The notes under the pieces: model-generated | What the model saw: the letters and a program-made list of their open reading frames with translations, nothing else | What the model was told of the DNA's origin: nothing | Database searches by the model: none | Shown: positions 57,734 to 64,000 of the stretch, in pieces | How the letters are laid out: each line of letters begins with the position of its first letter | Position numbering within the stretch: position 1 is the stretch's first letter | Program-made: the position numbers and the translations under genes | Source: Atherix ibis | Lineage: Eukaryota; Arthropoda; Insecta; Diptera; Athericidae | Length of the DNA stretch: 64,000 bases | Direction: 5' to 3' | NCBI GenBank assembly: GCA_958298945.1 | Contig: OY282610.1 | Location: 38,075,667 to 38,139,666 of the forward strand

Positions 57734-58785
57734 ATGGAAAAAAGCGAGTTTAGGGCTGTCATCAAACATCTCCATTTGAAAGGCTTAAGCCCGAAAGAAA
57801 TCAAAGCCGAGTTGGATGCAGTTCATGGCACATCTGCACCTGTGTTTGCGACGGTTTGCAATTGGGTGAATAAATTTAAACGTGGCCGTTCATCCACAAA
57901 AGATGAACATCGTTCAGGACGCCCAGTTGAGGTGTCTACTCTTGAAATCATCGACAAAATCCACGATCTGATTTTGAACTATCGGCGAATTAAAGTGCGC
58001 GAATTAGTTGAGGCCACGGGCATATCACAAGGTACAGTCGCTTCAATTTTGCATGAAAAATTGTCTGTGAAAAAAATTTCGGCAAGATGGGTGCCGCGTT
58101 TGCTCTCAGAGGAGAATAAGCGCAATCGTGCAGTGGACTCTGAGGCTATGTTGGCACTCTTTCATTGCAATCCTGCTGAATTCCTTCGTCGATATATGTC
58201 ACTGTGGACGAAACCTGGATACACTACTACACTCCAGAAATGAAGAGACAGTCATCACAGTGGATTTTCAAGGGTGAACGGGCTCCGAAGAAGGCAAAAA
58301 CTGTGCCATCGGCCGGCAAGGTGATGGCCACGGTCTTTTGGGATCCGCAGGGCATCATTTTTATCGACCACTTGGGAAAAGGAAAAACAATAACAGGAGT
58401 GTATTACGCGTTGTTATTGCAACGGTTGAGCGAGGAAATCAAAGGGAAACGCCCCCATCTGAAGAAGAAGAAAATCCTCTTGCATCAGGACAATGCGCGT
58501 GTGCACACCGGCGCTGTTTCTATGGCCAAAATTGTGGAATTGAGAATGGAATTGTTGCAGCATCCCGCTTATTCACCAGATTTGGCCCCGAGTGACTATT
58601 TTCTTTTCCCCAATCTGAAGAAATTGCTTGGCGGACGACGGTTCACTTCCAACGAGGACGTCATTGCTGAAACGGATGAGTATTTTGCAGAACTTCCGAA
58701 ATCCTATTTTTTGGACGGGATAAAAACTTTGAAAAAACGGTTGGAAAAGTGTATAGAGCTAAGAGGATATGATGTTGAAAAATAC
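57734..58785 (+). pseudogene. MLE-3B mariner transposase, one frameshift and lost stop
   Basis: ATG 57734 opens MEKSEFRAVIKHLHLKGLSP. HTH region, WVPRLL (near 58095), then a 2-nt insertion near 58196 (CGATATATGTCACTGTG against CGATATATCATTGTG in copy A) ends the first frame at 58243. The catalytic core follows in a second frame from 58204: VDETWIHYY, then HQDNARVH and APSDYFLFP with DD34D spacing, and a complete C-terminus. At 58783-58785 the stop present in copy A (TAA) is TAC, so this frame runs through the TIR to 58860. All three catalytic Asp codons are intact. Two small lesions separate it from an intact gene. It appears young. Confidence 0.9.
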
Positions 58786-58822
58786 AATTTTTTTTTTAAA
58801 AACAGTTTTTTTCCATCTTTTT

Positions 58823-58847
58823 CTAAGGACTTATTGAACGACCCTCG
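58823..58847. repeat. MLE-3B right TIR
   Basis: Begins CTAAGGACTTATTGAACGAC and ends CCTCG; followed by TA. Confidence 0.9.
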
Positions 58848-58867
58848 TACCATTAAATAACTGATTT

Positions 58868-59410
58868 TCAAACAAAAATATTTTTTTTACCGACGAAGCT
58901 CATTGTCTATGCAATTTTACTCACCTATGAGCAGTTTATGTCAAATAACGGACTATTCATTTCGTAATTTAGAAAATACAGCTTTGTCGTTTAGCACTTG
59001 TTGATAAAGGATAAAATTTATTTTGCTTAAAAATTTAAATTTTATATAAAATATTCTTAGTTTTAGAATTATTGCAATTAAATTATTAAAATTTCTACAA
59101 AAGTAGTGTGATTCGGCCGCAGTCACGCAACGCGCTTTAAGAGTTGTCGCGATGGGACCTGTGAAAACCCAAAAATTGCTGGGATGTATTAAAAATGACC
59201 GTCTGAGGTACATTTTGCTCTAATAATATTATTGGTACATGAAATAATTGAATTTTTTTGGTATGATCTTGAAGATTTTAATCTGGAGCATATTAGGTTT
59301 TGACAAGTAAAAGGCTTTCCAGAAGATGTTATGACGAGGTTACATCAACTGGCCTCTAAGATCGTACGATATGACGCCGTTTGACTGTTTAACGTTGTGC
59401 GATATGGCAC
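58868..59410 (+). pseudogene. DUF4817/DDE_3-type transposase relic (copy E5)
   Basis: Begins 20 bases past MLE-3B with FSNKNIFFTDEAHC (first catalytic block; SDEAHF in relatives). It continues through weakly recognisable sequence to LEDFNLEHI-like coding at about 59266-59295 and INWPLRSYDMTPFD near 59350, the block with the third catalytic residue. The stretch between these is heavily decayed. Its 5' half should lie left of the mariner, where only a weak match is visible. Closest relative in the window is E4. Confidence 0.6.
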
Positions 59411-59419
59411 CGTTTGACT

Positions 59420-62400
59420 GAATTACAGTCCAAAATGTTCGAAAAAATCATCAAAACTTATCCTACAAGGTTCGAATTTACCCCAATAGGCTCGATGTTA
59501 TATTTAATGCATAAGGGCAATATTCTATTGTAGTAAGAAAATTTTGTACCTTTTCGAATTCACACACTGTTAAAAATTATTGAATTTAATTTCATTTATT
59601 CGAAGTTGTATAAGTTTTAGTTGTAATAGAGTAGATCTTAAATATAAGATAATTTTTCTAGATTAAAGATCCTATTTTCGCAACCTGATTGAAAATTACA
59701 AAATCTTATTTAGGGGTCTTAAATTAGTACATCTCGATTATCGAATTATAATTTTGCGGTATCTCCGTTGACCAACTTATTTTGTTCACTAATTTAATTA
59801 TATCTCAAAAGTCCCTTTTTTATTTCTCTCTACCCCATCCCCTTCTCCGACCCTCCCCCCCCATAATTCCAAAAGAAAATAATACAAAATCACAAAAATA
59901 AACTAAAATAATCAAAACCATAATAATATAGTATTTATTTGAATATTTTACATATAATAATTAAACACAAAATTTATTCAAAGCTAAAAGCCTTCAAGGA
60001 AATTCCCAAAAGGACTCTATACAATCCCAAATAGTACAATAAACTCAATGGTTTCATGTGCATTTTCAATTATGATATTAAATTTGTTACCAAAAATAAA
60101 GGGGTAAAATAAATAAAAAAGAGAATAGGTTGACCAAACAACAAATGGATAAGGGAATAAATTAGGTGTAAGTGCAAGGAAAACAAAATATTCAAAATAA
60201 AAATAAAATTATGACAGGCATTCTGATAGAAATGTTTAAAAAACCAAATTACATATTACCGTGTTTTATGCACGCATACGAAATAATACAGCAAAAATAC
60301 AATCAACAACATAACGTGTGCAGGAAAATTATGTTTTTCTCACAAAAATTTCGAACTTCTTTATAGACTAGCTCATGGACTGGGGTAGTTTATTTTGTGG
60401 GTGGGGGGGGTGGGGTAGGGTAGGTCGTATATTTAATCATAACATGTGCATACTGCTGTGTATGAAAGGTGGTTATTGATATAAACCAGGAGTGTCCAAG
60501 AATTATTAACAAAAAAGGGTAAACAAAATATTGTTGAAGGCAGTTATTTGTATAAGTATAACCTACTCGAAGGTATTTGGGCATAAAAATTCAGGGTGAA
60601 AGTGAAAAAGGATTTCATTCATTCATTCATTGAAATTTAGTTTCCTTTTGGTAGTCGCATTACACATAGCACTACTTTTCCTACCCTTATTAAATAACCA
60701 CCATTCAGAAAGTACAATTTCAAACAAAACTAAAAAAAGGATAGCATATTTTCTACCGTAAAGCCATTATAGTAGATGATGTTATCCTTTTTCATAATAA
60801 AACTATAAATTATATTTTGCCATTTCTTTTCTATTCTCGAATTTTTATCTCAACTTCTATTATTAGTAATATATAATTTTTAAAATTAAGATGTTATTAG
60901 TTAAAGAAGATAAAAAGCTAATTTATATGCCACTCACTACATAGGCATATTTTTTATTTGAGTCCTTTTTTATTTAGTGTATGTTGGGTAGTATTTTATT
61001 TTCTATCCCAAATAAATCTTTAAATCAGATTTAGTTTATTTTGTTATTTTAATAGTAGTTATTTTCTTTTCTTTGGAATTCTTATATGTAAAAGAAAATT
61101 GTGAAGAGACTTTACGAGGTTCAAAAGGGGGGACAATATTAGACAAGACAAAAATTCTATTGTTGATAAATCGTTCTAAATCAAAATACATACACTAAGT
61201 GAAAGGTTTATTTGTGAAAATCGTTTTAGTAGAGCATACCCTGCCGTAGGGAGAAAAGATGTTTCTGAACTGAAGAGAGCGAACACTGTTTTCTGAGATG
61301 GGGAGTTCGAAAGGAGACACAGATTAACTAAGGAGAATATGGCTGACAATATTTGTACATTTTCTATGAGGTAAAATATGAATCTAAACATTAAGGGTCG
61401 ATGGCTTTAGAATCAATGCTCGGTACTAGGAACGATGAGTGGGTAGGTAAATATATGCTACCATCAAACCAGATCGTTTTTATTCAGGAGAATGTGTTGT
61501 GCGTAGGTTGCCTGGTTAGGTACGTAGATTAATAGATAAATACTCGTAGATTCAGTTTCACAACAATTGTACTGTACAATATTTATATATTTATTAGAAA
61601 ACATATTTTTTCTTTTAAATCTAAATTGTACTGTTTTCTTATTCATTTCTATTTGTTCTTGATTTTTCTATCTCTATGTCACCCCATTTGGTTATCATCC
61701 CTCCATTTTCTGCTCTCATAATTTTTCGATATATTCCTTTATTCTCTCAACAATTTTGTTTACAATGTTCGTGATACGCAGCAATAATCAAAACAAGAAA
61801 TTTTTAAATAGAAGCTTGAAATGGTCAACAATCGTGTCTAGGTGTAATTTCGTGACCTGTTTTTGATGATCGCCTTTATTATGTCTGTAGATTATCCAGA
61901 TTACAAAATATTCATTTTTATTATTATGCTTGTACTAGTGTTTTCTATTAATCACAATCGTTTTTGTGTTGTTTTTTTTTGGTATTCCACTTTTAATTCT
62001 ATCATTACTTACATGCTCACACTATATCTTACGCTTCTCCTCCTATTTGCATAATTTTTACAAACCAATAGAACGAAAACATATACTCAGATATTCAAAG
62101 AAAATATGTTTTTTTCTAAAAAAAAAGAATTAATTCCTATTACAATTACAAATTATTCCACACCCCATCAAAAATCAGAACATAACAACTACTTAAAGAA
62201 ATTTTTTGCACCTGTTTTTATTTATAAAATTTGCTCACGATTATATAAATACTATCAATAATAAAAAACAATATATATTTTTTTTTTAAATGTTACAGTA
62301 TTAGAAATAGTAAAAATATCACCTTTGATATTTTGTTCATATTAATATCCAATAAAAAATGTTATTTGTTTGGAACAGCCATTATCGATAGATTATCATT

Positions 62401-62829
62401 AATAAATTTGACAAGAACATAATCATAACAATAACTACTTTGAAGGATATTATCTGATATAACAAAAGCATAAAAATATTAACTAATCATAAAATTCATA
62501 CGTTTAAAGGTATTATTTGCATGTAAATAATAATAATGACAATTTTATTACCTGCAGTAATTGACTGTTCCAATGTTTTTTTTAATTGATATAAGAAAAT
62601 GTTCATTAGTTTAAAATTATTTTTTATAATAATTTCAATAGAAAAAATAATGGTGTACAAACATGATAGTATTAGTCTTACAAAAAAAAAATTGCCCTTT
62701 AAAAAAATTTTCGAAATTAATTATTTCAGGTATCCATAAAAACATAAGATTTACCAAAATAAAGACTTAAATTCTTGATGTGAAAAGTGACAGTACTTTT
62801 CAGAGTTAAAAACTGATAAAACTAAAATG
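59420..62829. other. AT-rich stretch without a recognised gene
   Basis: Contains C-runs near 59826-59862, the G-run at 60399-60420 and many A/T homopolymers. Open frames here are short and compositionally biased. No transposon ends were seen. Confidence 0.4.
60399..60420 (+). other. G-quadruplex-like G-tract
   Basis: G3-T-G8-T-G4-TA-G3, followed by TA-GG. Four G-runs of at least three with loops of 1-2 nt meet the usual G4 pattern, a rarity in this AT-rich window. Confidence 0.75.
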
Positions 62830-64000
62830 TTATTAATTATTTCGAAAATGTCTGCGAAAATTATTCCAAAAATTTATACGAAAATTAATCCCAGAATTAA
62901 TTTGAAAGTTACTCTGAAGATTACTCCGAAAATTATTGTATTTAAAAATAACTCCGGAAAATTATTCCAAAATTACTTCGAAAAATAATTCCGAAAATTA
63001 TTATTTCGAAAATTACTTTGAAAAATTATTCTAAAAATTACTTCGAAAAATTATTCTAAGAATTACTTTGAACATTACTCCCATTATTAATTATTCCGAA
63101 ATCATTCTGTAAATTATTTTGAAACAAATCCCATGATTTGTCCAACAAAAATCAAAAAAAAAACTTCGAAAATTATTCCAAAAATTACTCCGAAAATTGG
63201 TTCTGGAATTAATACGAAAAATATTCAAAGAATTACTCTGAAAATTATTTTGAAACAAATCCCATAATTTCTCCAACAAAAATCAAAAAAAAACTTCGAA
63301 AATTATTCAAAAAATTACTCCGAAAATTGGTACTAAAATTAATACGAAAAATATTCAAAGAATTACTCTGAAAATATTTTTAAAACAAATCCCATTATTT
63401 CTTCAAAAAAATCCCATAATAACTTCGAAAATTATTCCCGAAACTTATTTCAAACACAAAATTAGTTCCAGAATTAATTCGAAAGTTATTCTTAAAAAAT
63501 TATTCTGTCGGAAATTGCCAAGAAAATTATTCCAAAAATTACTCCGAAAATCACACCTACAATTAATTTGAAAGTTACTCTGAAATCTACTCCGAGAAAT
63601 TATTTTATTTTGAAACAATATCCGACAATTACTCCAAAATTGCTTCAAAAATTACTTCATAAAAGTATTATTTTGAAAGTTACTCTGAAAATTACTCCGA
63701 AAATTATTCCAAAATGACTTCGAAAAATAATTCCGAAAATTATTATTTCGAAAATTGCTTCGGAAAATTATTGTAAAAATTACTTCGAACATTACTTCCA
63801 GCATTAATTCGAAAGTTATTCCGAAAATCACTTTGAAAATTATTTTAAAAGAAATCCCATAATTTTTCCAAAAAAAATTCTAAAAAAATTCGAAAATTAC
63901 TCCGAAAACTTATTATTTCGAAAATTACTCCGAAAATTAGTCCCAGAATTAATTCGAAAGTTAATCCCAAAAATTATTCTTTCGGAAATTGCCAAGAAAA
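62830..64000. repeat. Short-period tandem array with ~130 bp repeats
   Basis: Made of alternating CGAAAATTATTCC, AAAAATTACTCCG and AATTAATTCGAAAG elements of about 13-18 bp. A larger unit with GAAACAAATCCCAT and TCCAACAAAAATCAAAAAAA recurs near 63119, 63250 and 63383 (~130 bp). It continues past the window edge. Minus-strand frames read as Asn-Phe-Arg-Ser repeats, a by-product of the array rather than a gene. Confidence 0.82.

Larger units (their letters stand above)
57540..58847 (+). mobile_element. mariner-like element MLE-3, copy B (1308 bp)
   Basis: Full-length, with 25-bp TIRs at 57540-57564 and 58823-58847 (one mismatch) and TA at both outer edges (57538-57539, 58848-58849). It is nearly identical to copies A and C. 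Its right flank continues a DUF4817-type transposase in frame order, so it landed inside that older relic. Confidence 0.93.

Noticed and set aside
63091..63648. Asn-Phe-Arg-Ser repeat proteins on the minus strand
   Set aside because: Translation of a tandem array; frames are short and a product of the repeat.
1..64000. CRISPR arrays, bacterial operons, or an integrated virus
   Set aside because: The tandem arrays have no spacer structure, there are no ribosome binding sites or dense ORFs, and no viral structural or replication proteins were recognised; RT motifs are all of LINE type.

Overview
This 64 kb window is AT-rich, repeat-dense, non-coding eukaryotic DNA, most likely from an insect and probably a higher fly. 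The reasons are several mariner lineages, Jockey- and R1-like LINE relics, a pogo/Tigger relic, repeated relics of a DUF4817/DDE_3-type transposase, satellite arrays, and exon-like islands flanked by GT/AG signals. Nothing looks prokaryotic: no operons, ribosome binding sites, tRNA or rRNA genes were seen. The species cannot be named from the sequence alone.

Layout. 1-4.4 kb: a ~300 bp tandem repeat, then a Jockey-like reverse transcriptase (RT) relic whose GIPQGSIL segment is tandemly quadrupled. 6.6-9.8 kb: an R1-like LINE relic split by an unidentified ~775 bp insert and by a 1.26 kb mariner (MLE-1). 12.6-13.9 kb: a second mariner family (MLE-3, copy A). 16.1-17.4 kb: the best preserved transposon (MLE-2), with terminal inverted repeats (TIRs), TA duplication and one open transposase frame lacking 13 residues in the N-terminal DNA-binding region. 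19.1-21.2 kb: a degenerate satellite with a ~540 bp higher-order period. 23.4-27.5 kb: old transposase relics and diffuse repeats. 30.1-32.2 kb: a 3' fragment of MLE-3 (copy C) next to nine units of a ~192 bp satellite. 36.4-37.9 kb: another Jockey-like relic. 44-50.7 kb: a nest of DUF4817-type, pogo-like, LINE and mariner relics in a minisatellite, with two near-perfect foldback palindromes. 54-55.7 kb: a DUF4817-type relic holding two copies of one MITE side by side. 57.5-59.4 kb: MLE-3 copy B inside another DUF4817-type relic. 62.8 kb to the end: a short-period tandem array.

Host genes. No complete host gene is visible. The best candidates are a 105-nt plus-strand exon encoding one transmembrane segment (33139-33243) and a 105-nt minus-strand exon with a strong GTGAGT donor (39040-39144). 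A 20-codon signal-peptide-like ORF (15899-15961) is weaker. The window is best read as intronic or intergenic DNA built by layered insertion: DUF4817-type and LINE relics form the older layer, and mariners, the pogo-like element and MITEs landed in them.

All family calls come from reading motifs by eye. No database search or alignment was run, and boundaries of decayed relics are good to tens of bases.
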